A DNA stretch of 64,000 nucleotides from Myxococcota bacterium. GTDB taxonomy: Bacteria > Myxococcota_C > UBA6777. A program made the translations under genes and the position numbers. How positions within the stretch are numbered: the stretch's first letter is position 1; each line of letters opens with the position of its first letter. Shown here piece after piece: positions 44,025 to 52,903 of this stretch. The stretch is taken from assembly GCA_023150835.1 (NCBI GenBank), contig JAKLKB010000017.1, positions 1-64,000 on the forward strand. Reading direction: 5' to 3'. The notes under the pieces are model-generated. The model ran no database searches. It had not been told where the DNA came from and saw only the letters and a program-made list of their open reading frames with translations.

Positions 44025-45806
44025 TTAGAGGATTCCGCTGATGGATTCGAGGCGTTGTCGGTTGAGGAGATCCCATTTGGCGTCCATGATCTCGATGGCT
44101 TCGTGGAGGGGGAGAGCGCGGTAGTAGGTTTGGCCGTCGGGGGCTTGGAATTGTTCGATCAGAGGGAGGTGATGGTCGTCGCGTTCTTGGTCGGGGCGGA
44201 TGACGAGTTTTTTGAGGGCGTCGTCGACTTCAAAGTCGATCTCGATGCCTTCGAAGTACTGTTTGAGGAATTCTTCGATGGCTCCGTCGAGTTGTTCTTC
44301 GGTCATGGCTTCGTCTTGAAGCCAGAGCATGTAATAAGCGAGGACGGTTTCTTTGTATTCTTGTTCTTCGATGGAGTCGACGAGGTATTGGAGGACACCT
44401 GTGTGGTTGTCGAGGTTTTTGTCGTAGAGTTCGGAGATCATGCGGGCATTGTAGCGTTGGACGGTGCGGATGTAGCCCATGATCATCCGAAAGAACAGAC
44501 CGAGCAGGACGGCCATAATTACAAAAGCGGCGCTTCCGCCCGATTGAAGGCCCTTCCAGAGAGCATAGAGACTGCCGACACCTGTGAGACTGATGAGGGT
44601 GATGTCAAAGGACTTCATGCTGGGTTTTTTGAAGGGGAGGATGACTTCGGCATCGGCGAGTGGGATGCGTTTGAACATCTTGATATAGATGTTGTGGTCG
44701 ATTTGGGTGGGGTCGGCTTTTTTGCGTTGGATGCGATCGCGGAGTTGATCGACGAGGGCTTTGGTGGGAGTTTGTCGGAAGAGACAGATCATGCGTTCGA
44801 GTTCGGGTTCTTGGAGGATCTTGGGTTTGAAGAGGTCGCGCAGGAGGATGGGTTGGTTTTCCATGTTGAGGCGTCGGATCCAACGGCGTTCAAAGACGAC
44901 GGTCCGTGCATCGTCGGCTTGGTGGGTGGTTTGTTGTTTGTCTTGGCCGATCAATCCGAAGGTCAGGAGGTTGGCGAGGCGTCCGACGTCGCCGATGACG
45001 TCTTGAACGAGGTTTTTGTCGACGTTGCGCTCGCCGCGTAAGATCTCGATCAGGCGTTGGATGGGGAAGAAGAGTTTTCCAATGATCGAAGAGATCCAGA
45101 TATCGAGTTTTTGCATGGGTTGTGCGGCTTGTCGGCGATCGCAGTCGATACCGCGCCAGAACAGCAGGACGCGGTTTTTGAAGTCGGGATGGGGTTGGAG
45201 ATAATCGGAGAGGGTTTCGGCTTCGAGGATACGGCGAAGTGAGGCGGCATCAGGCGAGGTTTGGACGTACTGTTCGAAGTCTTGGAGGAGTTGGGGGTCG
45301 TGGCGATCCCATTGGATGCGGACTTTGAGGTCGAAGAGGTAGCTGTAGAGTTGGGCGTCTTCGACTTGTTTTTGGGTGAAGGGAAGGAAGTTTCCGCGAA
45401 GCATGGTGTGCAAGAAGTTACTGAGGAAGCGGTGTTCGCGGTAAAGGAGTTCTTCTGGACTGCTGGAACGTCGGCGCAGGGGGCCGCTGTCAGGGTCAAA
45501 GAATTCATAATCGCTTTTGAGTTCGTCGAGGAGGGCGTGGTAGTGAAAGTGGTAGAGGGACTCGATGCGGCTGAGAAAGTGCTTGAAGTCGCGTCGGGCT
45601 TGTTGGACTTTGGGGAACTGCCAAAGGATCTCGTTGAGGCGAAACTTGCTGATGGCGATGTAGTGTTCGTGGGGGATCTCGATCCAGTCGTGATCTTCCC
45701 AGACATCGCCGCTCGAAGTGTCGGATGGATGGGGAGGTTTGGGGCCTCGCCAGAACAGTCCTTCTTCTTCCCAAGAGCCGACAGAGGGGGGAGGTGTTTG
45801 TTGCAT
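44025..45806 (-). CDS. DUF3754 (TMEM143-like) membrane protein
   Basis: The product is 593 aa from the ATG at 45806. An in-frame ATG three codons earlier has its purine run too close, and the longest open frame adds 143 unrelated residues. The N-terminal half is soluble (HDWIEIPHEHYIAISKFRLN, then a helical region). DUF3754-like features follow: KMFKRIPLADAEVILPFKKP, two membrane helices (about 425-445 and 452-472), then QRYNARMISELYDKNLDNHT and VLAYYMLWLQ...MTEEQLD. The family has no proven biochemical role. It diverges from the zinc-ribbon vWA gene across 336 bp. Confidence 0.88.
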   Translation of the reverse strand: MQQTPPPSVGSWEEEGLFWRGPKPPHPSDTSSGDVWEDHDWIEIPHEHYIAISKFRLNEILWQFPKVQQARRDFKHFLSRIESLYHFHYHALLDELKSDYEFFDPDSGPLRRRSSSPEELLYREHRFLSNFLHTMLRGNFLPFTQKQVEDAQLYSYLFDLKVRIQWDRHDPQLLQDFEQYVQTSPDAASLRRILEAETLSDYLQPHPDFKNRVLLFWRGIDCDRRQAAQPMQKLDIWISSIIGKLFFPIQRLIEILRGERNVDKNLVQDVIGDVGRLANLLTFGLIGQDKQQTTHQADDARTVVFERRWIRRLNMENQPILLRDLFKPKILQEPELERMICLFRQTPTKALVDQLRDRIQRKKADPTQIDHNIYIKMFKRIPLADAEVILPFKKPSMKSFDITLISLTGVGSLYALWKGLQSGGSAAFVIMAVLLGLFFRMIMGYIRTVQRYNARMISELYDKNLDNHTGVLQYLVDSIEEQEYKETVLAYYMLWLQDEAMTEEQLDGAIEEFLKQYFEGIEIDFEVDDALKKLVIRPDQERDDHHLPLIEQFQAPDGQTYYRALPLHEAIEIMDAKWDLLNRQRLESISGIL

Positions 45807-46142
45807 GGAAGACATACCTTTCGACACATCAAACAGCGATGCGATCTGGAATCGATAGAGCCGAAGCATCGGGCGTTGTGTGCTTTGTTCTGGTGGAGAA
45901 GACCGTCGAAAAAGAGTAGATGCAGGGTAGGATAGAAGGCAGCGCTTGTCAACGTGTGGCTGCGCGGGTCGAACAAGTGCGAGTCTGTGGGGTTGGTGGG
46001 GTGTAGTCAGCCACTTGTCAAGAGGTTGTGTGCGTCCTACTCTTGAAGATCGTTGCTTCTTATCGTGCATCGGAAAGTGGTTTGGTCCCGTCTTCTTGCA
46101 GACTTTACCCGCAAGAGACCCCCTACGCTTGGAGGTTTTGGG
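45807..46142. promoter_or_regulatory. Divergent intergenic region between the DUF3754 and vWA genes
   Basis: The 336 bp contain an inverted repeat ACAAGTG (45973) / CACTTGT (46012) and a direct CTTGTCAA repeat (45945, 46014). They could be an operator or part of -35 boxes. The ribosome site TTGGAGG of the plus-strand gene lies at its right end. No gene is supported here. Confidence 0.4.
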
Positions 46143-47501
46143 ATGAATTGTGTAAGCTGTGGAAGTCATCTTGAGCAAGGGGTTGTCTTCTGCAAGGTTT
46201 GTGGGAAGTACAACGCCCACAACAAACATCCCCAATCTATCGGTTCTTCAACGGCCCCCTCTCCATCTGCTCCACGCCCTGCGGCTCCACCCACCCCCTA
46301 TCCCGGGGGGCCACAACCTACCTCGCAGTATCCGGGGATTCCCCAACAAACAGGCCAGTACCCGGGGGTTCCCCAACAAACAGGCCAGTACCCGGGGGTT
46401 CCCCAACAAACAGGCCAGTACCCGGGGGTTCCCCAACAAACAGGCCAGTACCCGGGGGTTCCCCAACAAACAGGGACACACCAAGGGTTTCCCCAACAAA
46501 CAGGGACACATCAGCCACCCCCGTATACTCCGCAGCCGTCCTATCCATCGGCAGGGCAGCCGTACAATCCGTATGGCCCGCCGTCTTCGTCGGCGCAACA
46601 GGTGAATCGACCGGCCTCTTCGCAGATGCACCGTGTGGTGGAGCCGTTTGGAGAGGTGAATGTGCATGTGGGTCCACACGCGAAGCAGATCATCGCGACG
46701 CTGTTGACGTATCAAGTGCAAGAAGGAACGAAGACAGGGCTTGCGCTGGACGGTTCGTTGTCGATGAAGAAGGTGTATGGGCAAGGCGGAGGCAAAGGGA
46801 CTTTTTTTGGTGGGGCGCAAACAAACGAAGTGCAGCCGATCGCGCAGTTGATGTGTCGGTTTCTCGCGGAAGAGGTGGACTGTCGGGGACAAACGACGGC
46901 GTTGTATTGGGCGTGCGGTCCGATGGGTGCAGAGATCGAATTGTTGGGAGATATCTCGGTTTCTGCAGCGAATCAATCGGTGTTTGGGGGGCCTACGAGC
47001 TTTGGCCGAGGGACGCGGTTGATGCCGCCGCTGCGGTATTTTGCGGAAGCATCGAAGGATGCGGCGTTTGGGATGTATGTGTTTGTCACAGACGGAGCGA
47101 TCGACGACTTGGAAGAAGTCAAAGCGTTCACGACCGAACTTGCGCAAACGATCGAAGCGGGGAAGCGTCCGCCATTTAAGGGGGTGTTGATCGGCCTAGG
47201 CCCAGAAGTCAAAGAAGAACAGATGATCGAGTTGGACGATCTGGAGACAGGGACAGAGGTGGATATCTGGGATCACAAGTTGGCGGGGGATCTGCGGCAG
47301 ATGTGGGATATTTTTGCGGAGGTGGTGTCGAGAAACGAGATCCTTGCGCCGTGGGGTCGGATCTTGGATCAGGACTTACGTTTGTTGAAAGAGTATCCGA
47401 ACGGTCTTCCGACGCTGTTGGAGTTTGAGGTTCCGTTGACGACGACACATATCATCCTCGAAGCTGCGGGGCAGCGGGCTGAACCACAGCCGCTTTTTTG
47501 A
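46143..47501 (+). CDS. Zinc-ribbon, Gln/Pro-repeat and vWA-like domain protein
   Basis: The product is 452 aa from the ATG at 46143 (GGAGG eight bases upstream). The N-terminal zinc ribbon has CVSC and CKVC (residues 3-22). The linker holds a 10-residue repeat QYPGVPQQTG (about five units from pure 30-bp DNA repeats, plus two THQ variants) within about 65-125. The C-terminal vWA-like domain (about 165-440) has a MIDAS-type DGSLS (ALDGSLSMKKVYG), TTALYWACG, and a later VFVTDGAIDDLEEV segment, ending EVDIWDHKLAGDLRQMWDIF. It lacks a signal peptide and is probably cytosolic. Its last codons form a terminator hairpin. It is paralogous to the next gene. Confidence 0.85.
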   Translation: MNCVSCGSHLEQGVVFCKVCGKYNAHNKHPQSIGSSTAPSPSAPRPAAPPTPYPGGPQPTSQYPGIPQQTGQYPGVPQQTGQYPGVPQQTGQYPGVPQQTGQYPGVPQQTGTHQGFPQQTGTHQPPPYTPQPSYPSAGQPYNPYGPPSSSAQQVNRPASSQMHRVVEPFGEVNVHVGPHAKQIIATLLTYQVQEGTKTGLALDGSLSMKKVYGQGGGKGTFFGGAQTNEVQPIAQLMCRFLAEEVDCRGQTTALYWACGPMGAEIELLGDISVSAANQSVFGGPTSFGRGTRLMPPLRYFAEASKDAAFGMYVFVTDGAIDDLEEVKAFTTELAQTIEAGKRPPFKGVLIGLGPEVKEEQMIELDDLETGTEVDIWDHKLAGDLRQMWDIFAEVVSRNEILAPWGRILDQDLRLLKEYPNGLPTLLEFEVPLTTTHIILEAAGQRAEPQPLF

Positions 47502-47531
47502 GTAGCGGGCTGAACCACAGCCGCTTTTTTG
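47473..47531 (+). terminator. Tandem duplicated intrinsic terminator
   Basis: AGCGGGCTG-AACCA-CAGCCGCT followed by six T at 47473-47499 is repeated at 47504-47530 (31-bp period). The first copy encodes the last residues of the upstream gene (RAEPQPLF); the second lies after the stop. Confidence 0.85.
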
Positions 47532-47606
47532 ATCGGTAGTGACGAGTCTGTTCGGTATGGAGCGGGCTTTGGGAGAGGCGTGTAAACCAAAGAGAAAGGG
47601 GCCGAG

Positions 47607-48608
47607 ATGACAAGTTATCAATTGCCAAGCGACCAAACACACGAAGCATTCGGGGAGATCAACGTCGAGCGGACAAAGACCGAAACACGGGTGGAGTTAA
47701 CGATCTTGATGGAGCCTGAGATCGAGGGGGTGCAGACAGGGATCGCGCTGGATGGTTCGGCGTCGATGCGTGGGGCATTTGGGCGATTGAAGAAGACGCC
47801 GCCGCGAGAAGTGTTCGACGATCTGTTGCGTCGTGGCCTAATGACCGAGCAGATCAAAGATGGTCACGCGACTTATCAACCGACGGCTGCGGCGATCGAG
47901 CAACTGAAATTAAAGGGGCATTGGGGATCGACGGACAACGTGGTCGAAGCGCAAGCACGCGAGATGACGGGGTATCTGGCGAACAATGTGGACGAAGATG
48001 GCGGGACGACGGTGATTTATTGGGCGTGTGGAGATGGCCGTCAAGTCGAGGTGTTGGGGGATTTGACAGCGGCAGATTGCACGAAGCAGACGTTTGCAGG
48101 GCCGAGCGAGTTTGGACGAGGGACGTATCTGGTGCCTGCGATGCGCTATTTTTTGGAGCGTTTTGCGACGGCGAATTACGGTTTTTATGTGTTTATGACG
48201 GACGGTGCGTTGGATGATCTCGAAGAGGTGAAGCGGTACACGACGCAGTTGGCGCGTGATATCGCGGCAGGTCGGCGCAATCGCGTCAAGTGTGTGCTGA
48301 TCGGCGTTGGTCAAGATGTGCAGCGCGAACAGATGGAAGCGTTGGACGATCTGGATACGGGAACAGAGGTCGATATCTGGGATCACAAGATCGCCCATGA
48401 GATGCGCTCGATGATGGATATCTTTGCGGAAGTTGTCGATGCCAACGCCGTGATCGCACCCGAAGGAGCCGTCTATGATCAGCATCAGAAGCTGGTGAAG
48501 GCTTACAAAAACGGCGTTCCTGCGTCGCTGGAGTTTTTCTTGGGGCCGAACGCCAATGCTTTTACGCTGGAGATCGGCTCGATGCGCGTGACCCAGAAAC
48601 TCCCGTGA
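47607..48608 (+). CDS. vWA-like domain protein, paralogue of the previous gene
   Basis: The product is 333 aa; GGGGCCGAG precedes the ATG. It has no zinc ribbon or repeat linker. The whole protein matches the C-terminal part of its neighbour: ALDGSASMRGAFGR (MIDAS-like Asp-x-Ser-x-Ser), TVIYWACGDGRQVEVLGDLT, FMTDGALDDLEEVKRYTTQL, GTEVDIWDHKIAHEMRSMMD. It carries an extra insert of about 65 residues after the MIDAS segment (EVFDDLLRRGLMTEQ...), which looks like a small helical module. TerF/TerY-like vWA proteins of stress systems have similar domains, but no other ter gene is visible here. It is probably transcribed with or just after its paralogue, although two terminators separate them. Confidence 0.85.
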   Translation: MTSYQLPSDQTHEAFGEINVERTKTETRVELTILMEPEIEGVQTGIALDGSASMRGAFGRLKKTPPREVFDDLLRRGLMTEQIKDGHATYQPTAAAIEQLKLKGHWGSTDNVVEAQAREMTGYLANNVDEDGGTTVIYWACGDGRQVEVLGDLTAADCTKQTFAGPSEFGRGTYLVPAMRYFLERFATANYGFYVFMTDGALDDLEEVKRYTTQLARDIAAGRRNRVKCVLIGVGQDVQREQMEALDDLDTGTEVDIWDHKIAHEMRSMMDIFAEVVDANAVIAPEGAVYDQHQKLVKAYKNGVPASLEFFLGPNANAFTLEIGSMRVTQKLP

Positions 48609-48644
48609 GTCGGGCAGATTCGAGGTTTTTGGAGCAAAGGGTGT

Positions 48645-48720
48645 GTTTTGTGGGGCGCTGCCCCATAGGCGCCTTGTGAAGCCATAGCTGGCCGCTCTGA
48701 CATGGGTACAAAACGCGGGC
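48645..48720 (+). repeat. Dispersed intergenic hairpin element, copy G (diverged, partial)
   Basis: The TTTTGTGGGGCGCTGCCCC hairpin and CATAGGCGCC match the start of the plus-oriented copies. The rest (TGACATGGGTACAAAACGCGG) is hard to align. It lies after the second vWA gene. Confidence 0.6.
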
Positions 48721-48831
48721 ATCACGCAGAGGATATCGAAAAGAAGAGTCCACGGACAACGACCAACGGGAGTTGCGCGCTTCGCAAAGCACGGAAAGCA
48801 CGGAAAGTACGGAAAGTGTGACGGGGGGTAG

Positions 48832-48944
48832 GGCAGGAGAGGCGAGGAGTCAAAACAGGATTATCGACGTACGGGAATGGTTCGCTTGCGACCAAACCAG
48901 CACCATCGGCAGGAGAGGCGAGGAGTCAAAACAGGATTATCGAC
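48832..48944. repeat. 37-bp direct repeat spanning a stop codon
   Basis: GGCAGGAGAGGCGAGGAGTC...GGATTATCGAC occurs at 48832-48868 and 48908-48944 (76-bp period). The second copy contains the stop codon of the minus-strand kinase gene (48937). A short CACGGAAAG tandem repeat lies at about 48790-48817. Confidence 0.88.
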
Positions 48945-50010
48945 CAAGGGCGATGGGGGCAAGCAAGGGGCGGCGTTCTTTGGAGAGGTCGGCCATGAGG
49001 GTGGGGCGTTCGGTGCGTTTGAGGAGGACTTCGTTGCGGTATCCGCAGGCATCGCCGCCGATTTGAAGGGGCAGGGGATTTTCGCAGCGGACGCGGACAG
49101 ATTGGACGAGAAAGTCGTGGAGTTGGGGATGTCGGAAGGTTCCACGCCAGACAGAGGGGAGTCCAGCGACAGCGTCAAGGACGGGCAGTTCGGCCACGCG
49201 AAGCTGCATCCGCTGTCCGTCGGTGGCAAAGGGAAAGTTTCGGAAGTGAAAACCAAAGCAAGAGACGGTGGAGACGGCGGTCATGATGGGGCGGCCTTGG
49301 AAGAGGGTTTCACCTTGAGCAAATTCGCGAACGACTTTTCCGTCGGGTCCGAGGAGTTGGGCGGTTTTGCCTTCGTTGATCACTTGGATCTCGGTGCGAC
49401 CGTTCCAGAGGAAGCTTGGGATCGCCATCAGGAAGACTGCGTTGAGGTAGCCGAGCAGGCCGCGACCAAGGAAAGAAAAGGGAGATTGTTTGAGCGAGGC
49501 GTGGAGGGCTTTGTATTTGTTGAGTGCGAGGCTATCGAAGCCGATGCCCGCAAAGGGAGCGATCTGGCCCTCGACATCGACCCAATGGTGATGGCGGAGT
49601 GCGATATCGTGTTGGTGGTTTTGCAGACGCTCAAGCAAGGGGAGGATATGGCGATCTCCGCCAAGGGAGGCAGCGACGGCATTTCCCGTGCCAAAGGGCA
49701 AGACGCCAAAGGCTGGAAGGCGGCGCGGCAAGCGGTCGTTGCTTTGGAGGTGTTGGAGTGCGGTCATGGCTTGGAGTAAAGAGCCGTCTCCACCACCGAC
49801 AAGCAGGATATCGTATTGCTGAAGATAGATCTCGCGGAAGGCATCTTGGGCTTCTTCGAGAGAGCGGGTGAAAAAAAGATCGCTCATGGGGACGTAGGGA
49901 CGGAGTTTTTCGACAAGGCGGGGGGAGATCCGTCGTGCGTTGCCATTGAGCAAGACGCCAAAACGGAGCTTTGCGGGAAGGTAGGGTGTATGGGTCAAAG
50001 GTCGAAGCAT
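48937..50010 (-). CDS. Diacylglycerol/sphingosine-kinase-family lipid kinase
   Basis: The product is 357 aa; AAAGGGAAAGCGCC precedes the ATG. The catalytic domain shows NGNAR (22-26), the nucleotide-binding loop VGGGDGSLLQ (Gly 72-Gly 76) and PFGTGNAVA near 105, all hallmarks of the DAGK_cat family. The second domain (about 140-330) has VEGQIAPFAGIGFDS and ends in strands with HPQLHDFLVQSVRVRCENPL. Such enzymes phosphorylate diacylglycerol or related lipids at the inner membrane. It has no obvious operon partner; neighbours are the vWA gene (convergent) and the ABC importer. Confidence 0.9.
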   Translation of the reverse strand: MLRPLTHTPYLPAKLRFGVLLNGNARRISPRLVEKLRPYVPMSDLFFTRSLEEAQDAFREIYLQQYDILLVGGGDGSLLQAMTALQHLQSNDRLPRRLPAFGVLPFGTGNAVAASLGGDRHILPLLERLQNHQHDIALRHHHWVDVEGQIAPFAGIGFDSLALNKYKALHASLKQSPFSFLGRGLLGYLNAVFLMAIPSFLWNGRTEIQVINEGKTAQLLGPDGKVVREFAQGETLFQGRPIMTAVSTVSCFGFHFRNFPFATDGQRMQLRVAELPVLDAVAGLPSVWRGTFRHPQLHDFLVQSVRVRCENPLPLQIGGDACGYRNEVLLKRTERPTLMADLSKERRPLLAPIALGR

Positions 50011-50232
50011 GGCGCTTTCCCTTTATGTTGTGGGTGACAAAAAGGTGACAAACAGATGGCGCGAAGTTTTTCAAAAAACGTACCAGTGAAAGGAACGAAG
50101 CAAATGATTTGAAATGATTGAGTTTTTGAGCGAGCAAAAAAGCGGAAGAGGTGCGAAAGGAGTGAGAAGGTACCAAGATGGTGCGAAGGCGTGTTCGCGG
50201 TGTGGAGGTGAGGGGAGGGAATGGGCGGGAGC

Positions 50233-50970
50233 TTAGGCGTATTCGAGGAAAGCGCGGGTGCGCGGGTCTTTGGGTGCGTCGAGGACTTGTTCAGCGGCGC
50301 CGGATTCGACGACTTCGCCGGACTCCATGTAAAGGATCTGATCGGCAAGGCCGCGCAAGAAGCGGATGGAGTGGGTGACAAGGACAAGGGTGCTGCCTTG
50401 GCGAACGAATTCGTTGAAGATCTCGCGGACATCGGAGCTTCGTTTGGGGTCGAGGGCGCTGGTGGGTTCGTCGAGAAAGAGGATCTTGGGCTTCATCATG
50501 AGGGCGCGGATAATGGCGACGCGCTGCTGTTCACCGCCCGAGAGGGCATCGGGCCGTCGGTGGGCGGTGTGGGCGATGCCAAAGCGTTCGAGCCAGCGTT
50601 CGCCTTCTGCGATGGCTTGATCGCGGGAGATGTTGGCGACGTAAAGGGGGGCTTCGATGACGTTTTGAAGAGCCGTTTTATGAGGGAAGAGGTAGAGATG
50701 TTGAAAGACCATACCGACTTGACGGCGAAGGGATTGGAGGCGTTTTTTGTAATCTTTTTCGGAGAGGGTGGGCAAGAGGTCGATATCTCCACATCGGACT
50801 CGGCCTTGTTCAAAGCGCGAGAGTCCGTTGATGCAGCGCATGAGCGTGGTTTTTCCAGAGCCAGAGCCTCCGATGATGCCTAAGGCGGAGCCTCGGGGGA
50901 TATCGACATTCAGGCCGTGTAAAACGCGCTTGCCTTGAAAGAATTTTTCGAGTCCAGAAACGTGGATCAT
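50233..50970 (-). CDS. Polar amino-acid ABC importer, ATP-binding subunit
   Basis: The product is 245 aa. The ATG at 50970 is preferred to the one at 50973, because AAGGAGG is only two bases from the latter. Walker A is GGSGSGKTT, the Q-loop QVGMVFQHLYLFPHKT, the signature LSGGEQQR and Walker B ILFLDEPTSALD. The H-loop is LVLVTHSIRF. Close in plan to GlnQ/ArtP/HisP ATPases. It lies 24 bp downstream of the fused binding-protein/permease gene, with which it forms a complete importer. Confidence 0.93.
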   Translation of the reverse strand: MIHVSGLEKFFQGKRVLHGLNVDIPRGSALGIIGGSGSGKTTLMRCINGLSRFEQGRVRCGDIDLLPTLSEKDYKKRLQSLRRQVGMVFQHLYLFPHKTALQNVIEAPLYVANISRDQAIAEGERWLERFGIAHTAHRRPDALSGGEQQRVAIIRALMMKPKILFLDEPTSALDPKRSSDVREIFNEFVRQGSTLVLVTHSIRFLRGLADQILYMESGEVVESGAAEQVLDAPKDPRTRAFLEYA

Positions 50971-50994
50971 CATGGCCTCCTTGGGTGGCAGAGA

Positions 50995-52698
50995 TCAGGC
51001 TTTTGGGTTGTCTTGTGGATTGGGGCCTTGCAGCCGCGTTTCGAGGCTGCGGGCCAGATAGGATAAGGGGACGCTCATCGCGAGGTAAAACAAAGAGGTC
51101 AGCGCGCCAAGGACCATAAATTTCTGCGATGCGCTTGCGAGTTCGCGGTAGGCGGTGGCGAGTTCCCACACAGAGATCGCGAAGGCAACAGAAGTGTCCT
51201 TAAAGAGGGCGACAAAGTCGTTGGTCATCGGTGGGAGGGCCACCCGAAAGGCTTGTGGAAAGATCACGCGGCGAAAGGTCAACCAAGGCCCCATGCCAAG
51301 GACAGCCGCAGCTTCCCATTGTCCGGCAGGGATCGATTGGAGAGCGGTGCGGTAGACTTGGGATTCGTAGGCGGCATAGTTGAGACCAAGACCGAGGATC
51401 GCGGTGAGCCAGTTGGGGATCGTGATGCCCACCATCGGCAAACTAAAGTAGAGGAAAAGCAGTTGAACAAGAACAGGGGTTCCTCGGAAGAACTCGACGT
51501 AGATGTTGCAAAGAACCCGTAGGGACGGGGAGGCGTGCAGTTGTCCGAGGGCGATCAGGAGGCCAAGGAGCATGGCGATCAACATCGCGCCAAAGGCAAG
51601 ACCGATGGTGATCAAGGCCGCCATAGCGAGGCGTTTGAAGGCATTGGGCCAGCTAAAATGAAGGCTGGTGATCTCGTATTTGGCGGTTCCTGCGGCGAGT
51701 TCTTTTTGGATATCGTCCCACAGCCGCCATTTGCGTAGAATGCGCTCTAGCGTACCGTCTTGGGCGATGCGCTCGATGGCGTGGTCGATCTTTTGTTTGA
51801 GCAGGGTGTCTTGTTTGCGCAGCCCGATGATGTAGGCCCCGCGATGAAAGGGCGGTCCTGCGGGCTTGAACTTGGGGCTGTTGGCAAAGTAAAGGGCGAT
51901 CGGATAGTCGAGCAGGACGGCATCAATACGCCCGATCTCAAGGTCTTTGTAAGCGACGCTTTGATCATCATAGCCGCGATAGCGGAGTTTTTTTGATTCC
52001 AAAAGCCTCGATGCTGCGGTGTTGTCGAGCGTTCCAATCAATCGGCCTTTGCAATCGTCAAGCGTCTTGATCTTGGTTTCTTGTTTTCGGACGGTGAGTT
52101 GTTGGCGAAAGATATAGTAGGGCTTGCTAAAGGCGATGACTTTGGCGCGATCGCTGGTGGGTTCGAGGCCGTTGACGATGATATCGAAGGTGTTGCGTTG
52201 GAGATCAGGAACAAGGGTGGCCCAGTTTGCGCGATGAAAGCGGTTGGGAACTCCCAAGACTTTGCTGATGGCGTCGACGATCTCCTTCTCGAATCCGATG
52301 AGTTGGTTAGGATCTTGGGGAGAGTAGAAGACAAACGGCATCCCACCGCTCGAATCCGCCCCCCAACGCAAGACAAAGCCTTTGGGAAGTTGGCCGTCGC
52401 TGGATTGCGATAGATTCGATGGGATGGGCTTGGGAGAGGATTGGGAGGGAGAGGTGGTGGAGAGCGCGGGTGTGCGGAGGGTTGGAGGAAGAGGGGTGCG
52501 TGGTTTGGAGGGGGCGGTGGTGGGTAATGTGTTCAAAGAGGCGGAGGGAACGAGATTTTTGGAGGTTGGTCGAGAGGCGGGAGGATGGGCGCGGGTGATG
52601 CGTTCGGAAAGGAACAGAGCAAACAGGGCAAACAGCCATTGGAGAAGCCGATGAGGAGGGGGGTGACAGCGAGCATCCGAGGGGGGGTTAGGGGGCAT
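50995..52698 (-). CDS. Fused substrate-binding and permease protein of an amino-acid ABC importer
   Basis: The product is 567 aa from the ATG at 52698 (GGAGAACAG upstream). A signal peptide (LLQWLFALFALFLSERITRA) leads into a Pro/Ser/Thr linker (about 40-85). A family-3 extracellular binding domain follows (about 95-320), with FVFYSPQDPNQLIGFEKEIV and DLQRNTFDIIVNGLEPTSDR. The membrane domain (about 345-560) is of the His/Glu/Gln/Arg/opine permease type, with EFFRGTPVLVQLLFLY and the EAA-loop EAAAVLGMGPWLTFRRVIFP. Fusions of this kind are known (GlnPH-type). The ligand is probably a polar amino acid. Its partner ATPase is the next gene downstream. Confidence 0.92.
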   Translation of the reverse strand: MPPNPPSDARCHPPPHRLLQWLFALFALFLSERITRAHPPASRPTSKNLVPSASLNTLPTTAPSKPRTPLPPTLRTPALSTTSPSQSSPKPIPSNLSQSSDGQLPKGFVLRWGADSSGGMPFVFYSPQDPNQLIGFEKEIVDAISKVLGVPNRFHRANWATLVPDLQRNTFDIIVNGLEPTSDRAKVIAFSKPYYIFRQQLTVRKQETKIKTLDDCKGRLIGTLDNTAASRLLESKKLRYRGYDDQSVAYKDLEIGRIDAVLLDYPIALYFANSPKFKPAGPPFHRGAYIIGLRKQDTLLKQKIDHAIERIAQDGTLERILRKWRLWDDIQKELAAGTAKYEITSLHFSWPNAFKRLAMAALITIGLAFGAMLIAMLLGLLIALGQLHASPSLRVLCNIYVEFFRGTPVLVQLLFLYFSLPMVGITIPNWLTAILGLGLNYAAYESQVYRTALQSIPAGQWEAAAVLGMGPWLTFRRVIFPQAFRVALPPMTNDFVALFKDTSVAFAISVWELATAYRELASASQKFMVLGALTSLFYLAMSVPLSYLARSLETRLQGPNPQDNPKA

Positions 52699-52814
52699 TC
52701 TGTTCTCCGGGTGAGTGGGGGTGCAAAGAAGCGCGGCGTTTGGTGTTGTGGTGAGGACACCAGAACAGGCATCCACCAAGTCGATCGGCCCAAGGGCGTC
52801 CAGTTTGGGCTAGT

Positions 52815-52830
52815 GACGCAGAAATCTGCG
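52815..52830. promoter_or_regulatory. Perfect inverted repeat upstream of the amino-acid importer
   Basis: GCAGA-AA-TCTGC lies about 120 bp upstream of the importer start, in the 205-bp gap 52699-52903. It may be an operator or a small hairpin; no second copy was seen. Confidence 0.3.
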
Positions 52831-52903
52831 CTCTTATTCTACAAGGTCAAGGTTTTGTTTGGTGGGATGCTGCTGGGCGGTCGGCGAGGAGTCTTTTGCG
52901 ATA

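Noticed and set aside
44025-46235. N-terminal extension of the DUF3754 protein to position 46235
   Set aside because: The extra 143 residues are Arg/Ser/Pro-rich with no family match and overlap the start of the divergent vWA gene; a good start is at 45806.
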